From Pseudogemmobacter sp044142105 (lineage in GTDB: Bacteria; Pseudomonadota; Alphaproteobacteria; Rhodobacterales; Rhodobacteraceae): a DNA stretch of 64,000 nt. The notes beneath the pieces are model-generated. The model saw only the letters and a program-made list of their open reading frames with translations. It searched no databases and was not told where the DNA came from. A program made the translations under genes and the position numbers. Location: NCBI RefSeq assembly GCF_044142105.1, contig NZ_JBGTYM010000012.1, forward strand, positions 1 to 64,000, given 5' to 3'. This document shows, in pieces, positions 24,993 to 33,492 of this stretch (position 1 is the stretch's first letter; each line of letters begins with the position of its first letter).

Positions 24993-25460
24993 ATGAGCGG
25001 TTTCCGGTCTTTCATGGAGGCGGCGCTGGACGAGGCGCGTGCGGCAGGGGCGCGGGGCGAGGTTCCGATCGGTGCGGTCGTCGTGGCGCCGGACGGCGCG
25101 GTGGTGGCGCGGGCGGGCAACCGGACACGGGAATTGTCGGACCCGACAGCCCATGCCGAAGTCCTGGCCCTGCGTGCGGCCTGCGCGGTGGCGGGGTCGG
25201 AGCGGCTGCCCGGCCATGATATCTACGTCACGCTGGAGCCCTGCCCGATGTGCGCGGCGGCGATTTCCTTCGCGCGGGTGGCGCGGCTTTACTATGCGGC
25301 GGCGGACCCGAAATCGGGCGGCGTGGCGCAGGGCGCGCGGGTGTTTTCGCATCCGCAATGCCACCATGCACCCGAGATCTATGACGGGATCGGCGGGGCC
25401 GAGGCGGAGCTTCTGTTGAAAGAGTTCTTTGCCGCGCGCCGCGGTCAGGACGGGGTTTGA
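24993..25460 (+). CDS. tadA: tRNA-specific adenosine deaminase
   Basis: A 155-aa zinc deaminase from MSGFRSFMEAAL at 24993, with GAAGG upstream. Zinc and catalytic residues are H54 and E56 (AHAEV) and C84/C87 (EPCPMC). It converts A34 to inosine in tRNA-Arg(ACG). The C-terminal helix DGIGGAEAELLLKEFF is typical of the family. This tadA is the tRNA enzyme, not the pilus ATPase of the same name. The gene is divergent from the rluB-like gene and its 3' end overlaps the convergent reductase by 16 bp. Confidence 0.94.
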   Translation: MSGFRSFMEAALDEARAAGARGEVPIGAVVVAPDGAVVARAGNRTRELSDPTAHAEVLALRAACAVAGSERLPGHDIYVTLEPCPMCAAAISFARVARLYYAAADPKSGGVAQGARVFSHPQCHHAPEIYDGIGGAEAELLLKEFFAARRGQDGV

Positions 25461-26353
25461 GCGTTTTCGGCCAGTTTCACCATGACCCAAAGCGCCCGGT
25501 TGACCGGGGCAGAAAGGCCAAGCGCCTCGGCCCGGCGCAGGACCTCGCCATTCAGATAGTCGATCTCGGTCTTGCGGCCGCGCATTATGTCTTGCGCGGT
25601 CGAGGAATATTGCGCCTGCATCTGGGTCGCGATCCCTTCGGCCATCTGCATCAGGTTGGCGGGCAGGGGCACGCCGGAGGCTTCGGCGACAGCGCGGCAT
25701 TCGTCGATGATGTCGGCCATCATTGCATAGGCGCCGGGCTGGGCGGCGATGCGGCCATAGGGCTGGCGGGTCAGCGCCGAAAGGGCGTTGAAGGCGCAGT
25801 TGATGGTGAATTTCACCCATTGTGCGACCCGGGCCTGGTCTGAGACCTCGACCTTGATCCCTGCGCCGCGCAGGATGGCGGCGGCCTCTTCGGCGCCGGG
25901 GCCGGGGGCGAAGATCAGTTCGCCCCGTCCGTGATGGCGGACATGGCCCGGCCCGGCCATATCGGTCGCGACATAGACCACGGCGGCGATGACGGGGCGG
26001 TCCAGCGCGGCGGAAAGCGTCTCGGGGTTGGAAATGCCGTTCTGGAAAGACAGGAGGATGGCGTCGGGGGAAAGATGCGGCGCGATCTGGCGCGCGGCCT
26101 CGGCGCTGTCGCCGGATTTTACCGCGACGATGACGATCCTGGCGCCCGCGACAGCGGCAGGATCGGCGCTGGCGGCAAGCGGCACGCTGATCTTCTGACC
26201 TGCTTTTTCAAGGATCAGGCCGCGCTCCGCCACCGCTTGGGCCAGGGCGGGGCGACCGATCAGGGTGACAGGCAGGCCCGCAAGCGCCAGTTCGGCGCCG
26301 TAATAGCAGCCGACGGCGCCCGCCCCCATGATCGCGATCTTCGGCTGGGCCAT
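25445..26353 (-). CDS. panE: 2-dehydropantoate 2-reductase family protein
   Basis: A 302-aa NADPH-dependent reductase from MAQPKIAIMG at 26353, behind AGGAGA. The nucleotide-binding motif is GAGAVG (residues 10-15), followed by VKSGDSAEAA, and the C-terminal domain has VKFTINCAFNALSALT with the catalytic lysine and a conserved Asn. PanE reduces ketopantoate to pantoate for coenzyme A synthesis. Rhodobacterales often have several paralogs, so a different 2-oxo acid substrate is possible. Confidence 0.85.
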   Translation of the reverse strand: MAQPKIAIMGAGAVGCYYGAELALAGLPVTLIGRPALAQAVAERGLILEKAGQKISVPLAASADPAAVAGARIVIVAVKSGDSAEAARQIAPHLSPDAILLSFQNGISNPETLSAALDRPVIAAVVYVATDMAGPGHVRHHGRGELIFAPGPGAEEAAAILRGAGIKVEVSDQARVAQWVKFTINCAFNALSALTRQPYGRIAAQPGAYAMMADIIDECRAVAEASGVPLPANLMQMAEGIATQMQAQYSSTAQDIMRGRKTEIDYLNGEVLRRAEALGLSAPVNRALWVMVKLAENAQTPS

Positions 26354-26416
26354 GGGGATCTCCTGTTCTCGGGCTGCGGGCGGCACGATAGGCCGCCCCC
26401 TGGGCAAGCGAAACCC

Positions 26417-27115
26417 TTACCAGGTGATCGGATCCATCACCTCATGCTCGATCAGGCTGACGCCGGCGGGCAGGCCGGAGCGCAGCTCGGATGTATCCTG
26501 TGCCAGAAGTGGGAAGGTGCGGTGGTGGCAGGGAATGACCCAGCGGAAGTTGAAATACTTCCGTGCGGCCCAGGCGGCGCGGGCCATGTCCATCGTGTAA
26601 TGGCCGCCGCAGCAAAGGATGCCGATATCGGGCTGGTGCAGCTCGGCCATCCATTCCATGTCGGCCATGATGTCGGTATCGCCCGAGACATAGATCGTGT
26701 GGCCTTCGCCCGAGATCATGAACCCCGCTGCCGACCCTGCGGGCAGCAGGCCCCTGCCGGTGAAGTCGATCGAGGCGGAATGGGTTGCATTCACCATCGT
26801 GACCTTGGCGCCGTTCAGAGCCAGCGTACCGCCTTTGCCGAAGCCGATGGTCTCGCATCCCCCTTCGGCGTTCAGCCATTCCGAGACTTCATGGATGCAG
26901 CAGACCGCGATTCCTTTTTCTTTGGCGATGGCGGCCGCATCGGCGGCATGATCGCCATGGGCATGAGTCAAAAGCACATGAGTCGCGCCCTCGAGGGCCT
27001 TTTCCCGTTGCGCCTGAGGAAACATCGGGTTTCCTGTCAGCCAGGGATCGACCAGCAGCACGGCCTGTTCGATTGCGATGCGAAAGCCGGAATGGCCCAG
27101 CCAGGTGATTTCCAT
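26417..27115 (-). CDS. UPF0173-type metal-dependent hydrolase (metallo-beta-lactamase fold)
   Basis: A 232-aa protein from MEITWLGHSGF at 27115, with GGAG upstream. Metal ligands are H51, H53, D55 and H56 in THAHGDH, a later His in NATHSAS, an Asp in YVSGDTDI and a His in IPCHHRTFP. UPF0173 proteins are short metallo-beta-lactamase-fold hydrolases of unknown substrate. It follows the panE-like gene in the same direction with 63 bp between. Two inverted repeats (27131-27145 and 27155-27166) lie directly upstream of its ribosome-binding site. Confidence 0.87.
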   Translation of the reverse strand: MEITWLGHSGFRIAIEQAVLLVDPWLTGNPMFPQAQREKALEGATHVLLTHAHGDHAADAAAIAKEKGIAVCCIHEVSEWLNAEGGCETIGFGKGGTLALNGAKVTMVNATHSASIDFTGRGLLPAGSAAGFMISGEGHTIYVSGDTDIMADMEWMAELHQPDIGILCCGGHYTMDMARAAWAARKYFNFRWVIPCHHRTFPLLAQDTSELRSGLPAGVSLIEHEVMDPITW

Positions 27116-27130
27116 CTTGTGTCTCCTTTT

Positions 27131-27166
27131 CGCGAATAGTTCGCGCAAGTTTTTGACAAAATTGTC
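27131..27166. promoter_or_regulatory. Two short inverted repeats before the UPF0173 gene
   Basis: CGCGAA-TAG-TTCGCG (27131-27145) lies 16-30 bp upstream of the ATG and next to the ribosome-binding site. GACAA-AA-TTGTC (27155-27166) lies about 40-51 bp upstream. The first could form a small hairpin in the mRNA leader or be an operator; the second is in the position of a promoter-proximal operator. The rest of the divergent gap 27116-27363 shows nothing else clear. Confidence 0.4.
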
Positions 27167-27363
27167 TAAATGATGCCTGAGCCCGTCTCGGGCGCCCTGC
27201 GGGCAATCCGCATGGCGTCATGCACGCCTGCTCTGTGGTGCCGGGTGTCCCGGGCGCGGCTGTGCGTTTGACTGCGCCGGTATCGACCACTTGTGGGACT
27301 GACGCAAGCCGCGAGGCAGTATAAACTGATCTTGTATCTGTGTGCGCCGAAGGGCGGGTTACC

Positions 27364-28005
27364 GTGTTTGTAACGATTGACGCTTATTGCGAGCGCCATG
27401 GGCCTGGCCCGTGGCAGGAACCGCTGAATATGATCGCCTGTCTGGCGTTGTGCATGGCCGCGCTGTGGCTGACGCGGCGCCTGGCGTACAATCCGCCCTA
27501 TCGGCGTCTGGCATTGGCCCTTGCCGGGGTCGGCGTCGGAGGGCTGTTCCTGCATGGCTATGATGTCGTGGCGTCGCAGGTGCTGGGCCTCGGCATGATT
27601 GCGCTCTTCGCCATTCTCGCGATCCATCGGTTGACTCAGGACTTTCTCGATCTGAGCCCGATGCAGGGCGCGTTGGTGACGGCCATCTTCCTGCCCTTCA
27701 CCTTGTCGGCGATCCCACTGATGGCCTTGGCGAAAGGGGCGCTGGGCAGTTTGGGGCTTGCGCCTTTCCCGATCCTGCTTCTGGGCATGGCAGCGCTGCT
27801 GCAACTGCGCAATACGCAGCTGTCGGGCGAGTTTCTGCTTGCGGGCATCGGGCTGGCGGGGGCGCTTGCGCTGCGCGGGCTGGACCAGCCGCTCTGCGCG
27901 ACCGTGCCCATCGGGACGCACTTCCTTTATATCCTGCTGGCGGGCGGTATCCTTCTGCGGCTTGTGGCCGTCGCGGCGCGCCACGCGCTTGCAGGCCGGG
28001 CCTAA
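27364..28005 (+). CDS. Ceramidase-like integral membrane protein (degenerate)
   Basis: About 213 aa if the GTG at 27364 is the start; GTG at 27340 is an alternative. There are seven hydrophobic segments. The opening IDAYCERHGPGPWQEPLN closely matches bacterial members of the alkaline ceramidase (CREST) superfamily. GGLFLHGYD keeps the family's first His. Near the C terminus IGTHFLYILLAG keeps the next His, but the second His of the usual HxxxH pair is replaced (I in FLYI). The fold seems clear; hydrolase activity is doubtful. Confidence 0.65.
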   Translation: MFVTIDAYCERHGPGPWQEPLNMIACLALCMAALWLTRRLAYNPPYRRLALALAGVGVGGLFLHGYDVVASQVLGLGMIALFAILAIHRLTQDFLDLSPMQGALVTAIFLPFTLSAIPLMALAKGALGSLGLAPFPILLLGMAALLQLRNTQLSGEFLLAGIGLAGALALRGLDQPLCATVPIGTHFLYILLAGGILLRLVAVAARHALAGRA

Positions 28006-28073
28006 AGGCGGCTAAAGGGGGCGAAACCCTGCCAAAGCCGCCCGGCGCGTCCGGGAGACCCTGGAGATCCCTG

Positions 28074-28361
28074 ATGTCGATCGACATTGATACGGCGCGC
28101 AAAGTCGCCAAGCTGGCGCGGATCCGCGTCGAGGAAGAGGCGCTGCCAGCGCTGGCCAGCGAATTGTCGGGCATACTGACGTTCATGGAACAGCTGAACG
28201 AGGTGGATGTGACCGGGATCGAACCCATGGTCAGCGTCACGCCGATGCGGTTGAAGCGGCGGCAGGATGTGGTGACCGATGGCGGGATGCAGGAGGCCGT
28301 GCTGAAGAATGCGCCCCTGGCGCATGAGGGCTTTTTTGCCGTGCCGAAGGTGGTGGAATGA
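28074..28361 (+). CDS. gatC: Asp/Glu-tRNA amidotransferase subunit C
   Basis: A 95-aa GatC starting MSIDIDTARKVAKLARIRV, with LASELSGILTFMEQLNEVDV and the MRLKRRQDVVTDG segment typical of the family. It stabilises the GatA-GatB complex that amidates mischarged Glu-tRNA(Gln) and Asp-tRNA(Asn). The stop overlaps the gatA start as ATGA. gatB is not in this window. Confidence 0.96.
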   Translation: MSIDIDTARKVAKLARIRVEEEALPALASELSGILTFMEQLNEVDVTGIEPMVSVTPMRLKRRQDVVTDGGMQEAVLKNAPLAHEGFFAVPKVVE

Positions 28362-29842
28362 GCGCGAATACCCTGACCATCGCCGCGGCGCGTGATGCGC
28401 TGCGCAAGCGCGAACTTTCGGCGGTCGACCTGACCATGTCCTGCCTGACGGCGATCGACGCGTCCGACGGGCTGAACGCCTTTGTCCACAAGACCCCTGA
28501 GATCGCGCTGGAACAGGCCCGCGCCGCCGATGCGCGGCTGGCCGCTGGTGACGCGCCTGCGATGTGCGGCATCCCCCTGGGCATCAAGGATCTGTTTGCC
28601 ACCAAGGGCGTGGCGACGCAGGCGGCGTCGAATATCCTGCGCGGCTTCAAGCCCGAATATGAATCGACCGTGACCACGAAGCTGTTCGAGGCGGGTTCGG
28701 TCATGCTGGGCAAGCTGAACATGGACGAATTCGCCATGGGCAGCTCGAACGAAAGCGCCTGCTACGGCAATGCGGTCAATCCCTGGCGCGCCAAGGGGTC
28801 GAATATCCAGCTGACGCCGGGCGGCTCTTCGGGCGGTTCGGCCGCGGCCGTCGCGGCCGATCTGTGCCTTGCCGCAACGGGGACCGACACTGGCGGCTCG
28901 ATCCGTCAGCCTGCCGCCTTTACCGGCATCACCGGCATCAAGCCGACCTATGGCCGGGTCAGCCGCTGGGGCATCGTGGCCTTCGCCTCGTCGCTGGACC
29001 AGGCCGGGCCGATGACGAAATCGGTGCGCGACGCGGCGATCTTCCTGCAAGCGATGGCAGGGCATGATCCGAAGGATTCGACCAGCGCCGACCTGGCCGT
29101 GCCTGATTTCGAGGCGGCGCTGACCGGCGATATCCGAGGCAAGGTGATCGGCATTCCGCGCGAATACCGGCTGGACGGCATCCCGGCGGAAATCGACGCG
29201 CTTTGGCAGCGCGGCATCGAGATGCTGCGCGATGCGGGCGCCGAAGTGCGCGACATCAGCCTGCCGCATACGAAATACGCGCTGCCCGCCTATTACGTCA
29301 TTGCGCCCGCCGAGGCATCGTCGAACCTCGCCCGCTATGACGGTGTGCGCTATGGCCATCGGGCCAAGCTGGCGCAGGGAGACGGCATCACCGAGATGTA
29401 TGAGAAGACCCGCGCCGAGGGCTTTGGCCCCGAAGTGCAGCGTCGGGTGATGATCGGCACTTATGTCCTGTCGGCGGGTTTCTACGACGCCTATTACAAC
29501 CGCGCCCGCAAGGTTCGTGCCCTCATCAAGCGCGATTTCGAGACGGTCTTTGCCGAAGGCGTCGATGCGATCCTGACGCCTGCGACTCCCTCCTCGGCCT
29601 TTGGGCTGGGGGCGATGTCGACGGCCTCGCCGGTCGAGATGTATCTCAACGACGTCTTTACCGTGACGGTGAACCTGGCCGGTTTGCCGGGCATCGCTGT
29701 GCCGGTGGGTCTCGATGCGCAGGGCTTGCCCCTGGGCCTGCAACTGATCGGCAAACCCTGGGACGAGGCGGGGTTGCTCAATCACGCCTATGTGCTGGAG
29801 CGCGCGGCGGGCTTTGTGGCAAAGGCGGAAAAATGGTGGTAA
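28358..29842 (+). CDS. gatA: Asp/Glu-tRNA amidotransferase subunit A
   Basis: A 494-aa amidase-signature enzyme that frees ammonia from glutamine for tRNA amidation. The catalytic triad is K77 (GIPLGIKDLF), a cis-Ser near residue 152 (GGSSGGSAAA) and the nucleophilic Ser near residue 176 (TDTGGSIRQPA). IKPTYGRVSRWGIVAFASSLDQAGP and the C-terminal LPLGLQLIGKPWDE are typical GatA. Full length, translationally coupled to gatC. Confidence 0.97.
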   Translation: MSANTLTIAAARDALRKRELSAVDLTMSCLTAIDASDGLNAFVHKTPEIALEQARAADARLAAGDAPAMCGIPLGIKDLFATKGVATQAASNILRGFKPEYESTVTTKLFEAGSVMLGKLNMDEFAMGSSNESACYGNAVNPWRAKGSNIQLTPGGSSGGSAAAVAADLCLAATGTDTGGSIRQPAAFTGITGIKPTYGRVSRWGIVAFASSLDQAGPMTKSVRDAAIFLQAMAGHDPKDSTSADLAVPDFEAALTGDIRGKVIGIPREYRLDGIPAEIDALWQRGIEMLRDAGAEVRDISLPHTKYALPAYYVIAPAEASSNLARYDGVRYGHRAKLAQGDGITEMYEKTRAEGFGPEVQRRVMIGTYVLSAGFYDAYYNRARKVRALIKRDFETVFAEGVDAILTPATPSSAFGLGAMSTASPVEMYLNDVFTVTVNLAGLPGIAVPVGLDAQGLPLGLQLIGKPWDEAGLLNHAYVLERAAGFVAKAEKWW

Positions 29843-29908
29843 GGGGCGGAAAAAGGGCGCTTCGCGTCCGCTGAACCCCTGCCCATGATCCCTGCACAGG
29901 CCCTGCCG

Positions 29909-30634
29909 ATGATCCGCCGCTCCGCCGCCCTGATCGCCCTTCTTTCCGCTGCCGCCTGCACGCCGTCAGTGCCCGATTCGGGCGCTGGCGTCGGATTTCA
30001 GGACTACAACACCTATATCCACGGCGCTTCCGTGCCTCCTGCCGGCACAACTGCCGCACCCGCGGCGGGTTTTGACCCTGCCGCGGCCTCGGCCGCGATC
30101 GACCGCGCCTCGGGCGTGACCCCGGCGGCCCCGGCTGCGGCGGCGGGCAGCACCGTCTACACGCCCCCTGCCGCCACCGACGGCGCCCGGCCGCGCGGCA
30201 ATGCGCCCGCTGGCATCAAGGAAGAATCCGGCGAGATGGCCCATGCCAATACCGGCATCTCGGACGAGCAGGATTTCAGCGCCGTCTCGGCGCGTGAGAC
30301 CATTGCCAGCGACAAGGAACGGATCGAGCAGAACCGGGCGCAATATGTCGTGGTCCAGCCGAAGGACCTGCCGGTCCGTCCGGGCGATACCGGGCCGAAC
30401 ATCGCCGACTATGCGCTCAAGACCACGAATGATCCGGGCACGGCTCTGTATCACCGCTCGGGCAGCCTGAGGAATTCGGCCAATTCCTGTGCCAAGTTCT
30501 CCTCACCCGATCTCGCCCAGCAGGAATTTCTCGCCAAGGGCGGGCCGGATCGCGACCGTCTGAACCTTGATCCCGATGGCGATGGCTTTGCCTGCGGCTG
30601 GGATCCGCGCCCCTTCCGCAAAGCCTTGCAGTGA
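29909..30634 (+). CDS. Lipoprotein with Excalibur-like calcium-binding end
   Basis: About 241 aa from MIRRSAALIALL at 29909. The lipobox is SAAAC, with the Cys at about residue 17. A low-complexity Ala/Pro region follows, then a basic segment. The end reads CAKFSSPDLAQQEFLAKGG, followed by DRDRLNLDPDGDGFACGWDP, an Excalibur-type calcium-binding pattern (C...DxDxDGxAC). It is likely anchored to a membrane and faces the periplasm. The stop overlaps the GTG start of the amidase as GTGA, hinting at a joint role in the cell wall. Confidence 0.72.
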   Translation: MIRRSAALIALLSAAACTPSVPDSGAGVGFQDYNTYIHGASVPPAGTTAAPAAGFDPAAASAAIDRASGVTPAAPAAAAGSTVYTPPAATDGARPRGNAPAGIKEESGEMAHANTGISDEQDFSAVSARETIASDKERIEQNRAQYVVVQPKDLPVRPGDTGPNIADYALKTTNDPGTALYHRSGSLRNSANSCAKFSSPDLAQQEFLAKGGPDRDRLNLDPDGDGFACGWDPRPFRKALQ

Positions 30635-31305
30635 ACGGCTTCCCCTCGCCGAATTTCGGCGAGCGGCGCGAGGGCGTGAAGCCGTCGATCATCGTGATCC
30701 ATTATACGGCCATGGCCAGCTGTGCCGAGGCAAGGGCGCGGCTGTGCGACCCTGAGGCCGAGGTTTCGGCCCATTGGTTGATCGCGGAGGACGGCGCGGT
30801 CGAGGCGCTGGTGGATGAGGCCGCGCGGGCCTGGCATGCCGGGGCCGGGCATTGGGCCGGGCTTTCCGACATCAACAGCCATTCCATCGGCATCGAGCTG
30901 GCAAACCGGGGCACCCACCCATTCCCCGAGCCGCAGATGGCGGCGCTTGAGGGGCTGTTGCGTGACATCATGGCGCGCTGGGCCATTCCGCCTGTGCGCG
31001 TCATTGGCCATTCCGACATGGCGCCTGCCCGCAAGACCGACCCGGGTCCGCGCTTTGACTGGCGGCGGCTGGCGATGCAGGGGCTTGCGGTCTGGCCGGG
31101 CCCCGCCGAGATTCCTACGGGCGCGACGTTGCGCGATCTGGCAGGGGCGGCGGGCTATGATCCGGCTCTGGACGAGGGTCTTCTCTTGACCGCCGTCCGG
31201 CTGAGGTTCCGGCCTTGGGCGCACGGGCCGGTGGACGAGGCGGACCTTGCGCTCCTTGCCGGGCTGGTGCGTTTCGCCGTTGACGGGGCGGGGCCAAGCG
31301 CCTAA
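30631..31305 (+). CDS. N-acetylmuramoyl-L-alanine amidase (amidase_2/AmpD-AmiD type)
   Basis: A 224-aa zinc amidase with a GTG start coupled to the upstream lipoprotein. Zinc ligands by comparison with AmpD are the His of VIHYTA (about residue 24), and the His and Asp of GHSDMAPARKTDPGP, spaced by ten residues. It cleaves the lactyl-L-Ala bond of muropeptides. No signal peptide is visible, which favours a cytoplasmic AmpD-like recycling role over a secreted AmiD. The last 26 bp, including the stop, double as the rnpB promoter. Confidence 0.88.
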   Translation: MNGFPSPNFGERREGVKPSIIVIHYTAMASCAEARARLCDPEAEVSAHWLIAEDGAVEALVDEAARAWHAGAGHWAGLSDINSHSIGIELANRGTHPFPEPQMAALEGLLRDIMARWAIPPVRVIGHSDMAPARKTDPGPRFDWRRLAMQGLAVWPGPAEIPTGATLRDLAGAAGYDPALDEGLLLTAVRLRFRPWAHGPVDEADLALLAGLVRFAVDGAGPSA

Positions 31306-31308
31306 GCC
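31280..31308 (+). promoter_or_regulatory. Probable rnpB promoter inside the amidase 3' end
   Basis: TTGACG (31280-31285), a 17-bp spacer and TAAGCC (31303-31308) place the start of transcription near 31315, exactly where the rnpB acceptor-like helix begins. The -10 box contains the TAA stop of the amidase gene. The -35 is near consensus; the -10 is weak. Confidence 0.6.
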
Positions 31309-31314
31309 GCCGCT

Positions 31315-31710
31315 TGCGCGGATGGCCGGATGACCGCGAGGGGCAACCTTCGAGGAAAGTCCGGACTCCATGAAGCAAGGGTGCCGGGTAACGCCCGGCG
31401 GGGGCAACCCCAGGGAAAGCGCCACAGAGAACAGACAGCCCCGCTTGCGGGGCCAAGGTGAAACGGTGGGGTAAAGGCCCACCGCGGGACGGGCAACCGG
31501 ACCGGCACGGCAAGCCCCACCCGGAGCAATGCCGAATAGGGGCCTCGCGCGGGTCACGTGTCCGGGCGACCGGAAACCGCCGCAGGGATGCTTCAGCCCG
31601 AGAGGCCCGGGTTGGCAGCTGGATCCCGTCCGCAAGGGCGGGGCGAGAGGAATGGTCATCCAGAGGGGGCAACTCCTTGGACAGAATCCGGCTTACAGGC
31701 CATCCGCGCG
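31315..31710 (+). ncRNA. rnpB: RNase P RNA, bacterial type A
   Basis: The catalytic RNA of RNase P, which matures the 5' ends of tRNAs. Core elements seen are GAGGAAAGTCCGGACTCC (P4 5' half region), ACAGAGAACAGACAGCC, AAGGTGAAACGGTGGGGTAA, and the 3' core AGAGGAATGGTCATC with ACAGAATCCGGCTTACAG. The 5' end CGCGGATGGCC pairs with 3' GGCCATCCGCG to form P1. The length, about 396 nt, is normal. A loop AACTCCTT before ACAGAATCC is present. No U-rich terminator is obvious between its end and the next gene at 31862. Confidence 0.95.
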
Positions 31711-31861
31711 TTTCAGCATAGGACGGGGCTGTGCCCACGCCGCCTGCGGCCTTGCCCGCAAAGTAACCCTGGCCACGATGAAGCGGTGCGGGCGGGGATG
31801 GTCTTTGCTTCCGCCCGGCTGCTAAACGGGGCTGTAGAGCGGCAAGGGAAAGGGCAGGGCG

Positions 31862-32293
31862 ATGACGGCAACGCAGGCGGAAGACGGGATTCATCCGGTG
31901 GCGCAGGAGCAGCCGCCTTTCGCCCAATATCTTGGCCTGCGGATCACGGCGGCGCGGCCTGACCGGGTCGAGGCGGAAATGCCGGTTATCCCCGAGTTGA
32001 TCAACCGCAATGGCGTTCTGCATGGCGGGGCGATCATGGGCATCGCCGACAATCTGGGCGGTACCGGGGCCTTCATGAATCTGGGCCCGGATGAGGGCAC
32101 GACGACGGTGGAATCGAAGACCAATTTCCTGCGCGCGGTGCCGCCGGGCGATCTGTTGCGGGCGGTGTCCGTGCCCCTGCATATCGGTCGGAAGACCCAG
32201 ATTTGGCAGACCACGCTGCTGCGTGGCGATGGCAAGGTGGCGGCGATCGTGACCCAGACCCAGCTTACGCTGCGCCCGGGCGACCGCGGCTGA
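31862..32293 (+). CDS. PaaI-type hotdog thioesterase
   Basis: A 143-aa hotdog-fold protein. The signature NRNGVLHGGAIMGIADNLGG (around residues 48-67) holds the catalytic region, and TTTVESKTNFLRAVPPGD is the following strand pair. It should hydrolyse acyl- or aryl-CoA thioesters. It lies between rnpB and rpmG and has no catabolic neighbour, so the substrate is open. Confidence 0.88.
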   Translation: MTATQAEDGIHPVAQEQPPFAQYLGLRITAARPDRVEAEMPVIPELINRNGVLHGGAIMGIADNLGGTGAFMNLGPDEGTTTVESKTNFLRAVPPGDLLRAVSVPLHIGRKTQIWQTTLLRGDGKVAAIVTQTQLTLRPGDRG

Positions 32294-32334
32294 GGCGGGG
32301 CTGCAAAATCCCGCCGCAAAGCGCGGTTTCGCTG

Positions 32335-32362
32335 TTGACTCTGCCCGTCCCGCGACTAAAAG
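32335..32362 (+). promoter_or_regulatory. Probable promoter of rpmG
   Basis: TTGACT (32335-32340), a 16-bp spacer and TAAAAG (32357-32362). The start of transcription would be near 32369, giving a leader of about 50 nt before the rpmG ATG. Confidence 0.55.
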
Positions 32363-32419
32363 GCGGGCTTCAAGGATTTCGCGGGGAAGCATGGCTTTCC
32401 CGGCACAGGAGAGACGACT

Positions 32420-32587
32420 ATGGCGAAGCCGGCGACGATCAAGATCCGTCTGAACTCGACGGCGGGCACCGGGCACTTCTATGTGACCAAGAAGAACGCC
32501 CGCACCATGACCGAGAAGATGGTTGTTAAGAAATATGACCCCGTGAAGCGGGAGCATGTCGAATACAAGGAAGGCAAGATCAAGTAG
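32420..32587 (+). CDS. rpmG: 50S ribosomal protein L33
   Basis: A 55-aa protein beginning MAKPATIKIRLNSTAGTGHF and ending EHVEYKEGKIK; the segment FYVTKKNARTMTEKMVVKKY is typical L33. It lacks the CxxC pairs of zinc-binding L33, so it is the zinc-independent form. AGGAGAG lies upstream of the ATG. It stands as a single-gene unit with its own promoter and a strong terminator. Confidence 0.97.
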   Translation: MAKPATIKIRLNSTAGTGHFYVTKKNARTMTEKMVVKKYDPVKREHVEYKEGKIK

Positions 32588-32613
32588 GATCTTGTCTGCC
32601 TGACTGGATGCAG

Positions 32614-32637
32614 GGCCGCCCTTTCGGGCGGCCTTTT
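32614..32637 (+). terminator. Rho-independent terminator of rpmG
   Basis: GGCCGCCC (32614-32621), loop TTTC, GGGCGGCC (32626-32633), then TTTT. It lies 26 bp after the rpmG stop. Confidence 0.85.
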
Positions 32638-32778
32638 CATTTGTTCCCCGGCGCGAGGCCGGCCCGGACGGGTCTTGCCGACGATATAAGCGCCCGCTCA
32701 CCCGATCGCGCGCGGTTGCGCTTGACCTTCAGGCCCCGTGGATGTGCCGTGCCGGTGCAGCATGAAAAGGGGCGGCAC

Positions 32779-33471
32779 ATGGAGCGGAATCACCGGGAAG
32801 AGCATTATGTGGCGCGCGTGGGCTGGCTGCGGGCGGCGGTTCTAGGGGCGAATGACGGGATCGTCTCGACCGCCTCGCTGATCGTGGGGGTGGCGGCGGC
32901 GTCCGGCCGGGCCGAGGTTCTGGTGGCCGGTGCGGCCGGGCTTGCGGCAGGTGCGCTGTCCATGGCGGCGGGCGAATATGTCTCGGTCTCGTCCCAATCC
33001 GATACCGAGGCGGCCGATATCCGACGCGAGCGGGCGGAGATCGACGCCGACCCGGCGGAAGAGTTGCGGGCCCTGGCCGGTATCTATGAAGATCGCGGCG
33101 TGCCGCCCGACCTGGCGCGGCAGGTGGCCGAGGCGCTGCATGCCAGGGACCCGTTGGCCGCCCATGTGCGGGACGAACTGGGCATATTCGAGCATAACGA
33201 GGCGCAGCCCCTGGTGGCGGCCGCAGCCTCGGCCCTGACATTCGGCCTTGGCGCTGCCCTGCCCCTTGTGACGGCCACGCTGGTGCCAGAGGCACAGATC
33301 GCGCTTTGGGTCACCGCACTGTCGCTTGTGTTTCTGGCTGTTCTTGGAACGGTTGGGGCGCGGGCCGGAGGCGCGCCTGTCCCACGGGCCGTGGCGCGCG
33401 TGACCTTCTGGGGGGCCGTGGCGATGGCAGTGACCTGGGCGGTCGGCCATTTCTTCGGGGCCGTGGTTTGA
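32779..33471 (+). CDS. VIT1/CCC1-family iron-manganese transporter
   Basis: A 230-aa membrane protein from MERNHREEHY at 32779 (AAGGGG site). The hallmark first helix reads VGWLRAAVLGANDGIVSTAS, followed by LAAGALSMAAGEYVSVSSQ. A charged cytoplasmic loop (residues 75-135; DIRRERAEIDADPAEELRAL) is the metal-binding region in the plant VIT1 structure. Three further helices follow. VIT family proteins move Fe2+ or Mn2+ out of the cytosol in exchange for protons. It ends at a shared bidirectional terminator. Confidence 0.9.
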   Translation: MERNHREEHYVARVGWLRAAVLGANDGIVSTASLIVGVAAASGRAEVLVAGAAGLAAGALSMAAGEYVSVSSQSDTEAADIRRERAEIDADPAEELRALAGIYEDRGVPPDLARQVAEALHARDPLAAHVRDELGIFEHNEAQPLVAAAASALTFGLGAALPLVTATLVPEAQIALWVTALSLVFLAVLGTVGARAGGAPVPRAVARVTFWGAVAMAVTWAVGHFFGAVV

Positions 33472-33492
33472 TGGATCGGCTTGGGTTAATTA

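Noticed and set aside
31115..32701. A 528-codon minus-strand open frame
   Set aside because: It runs antisense through rnpB, the thioesterase and rpmG, which are certain features; it is a high-GC artefact.
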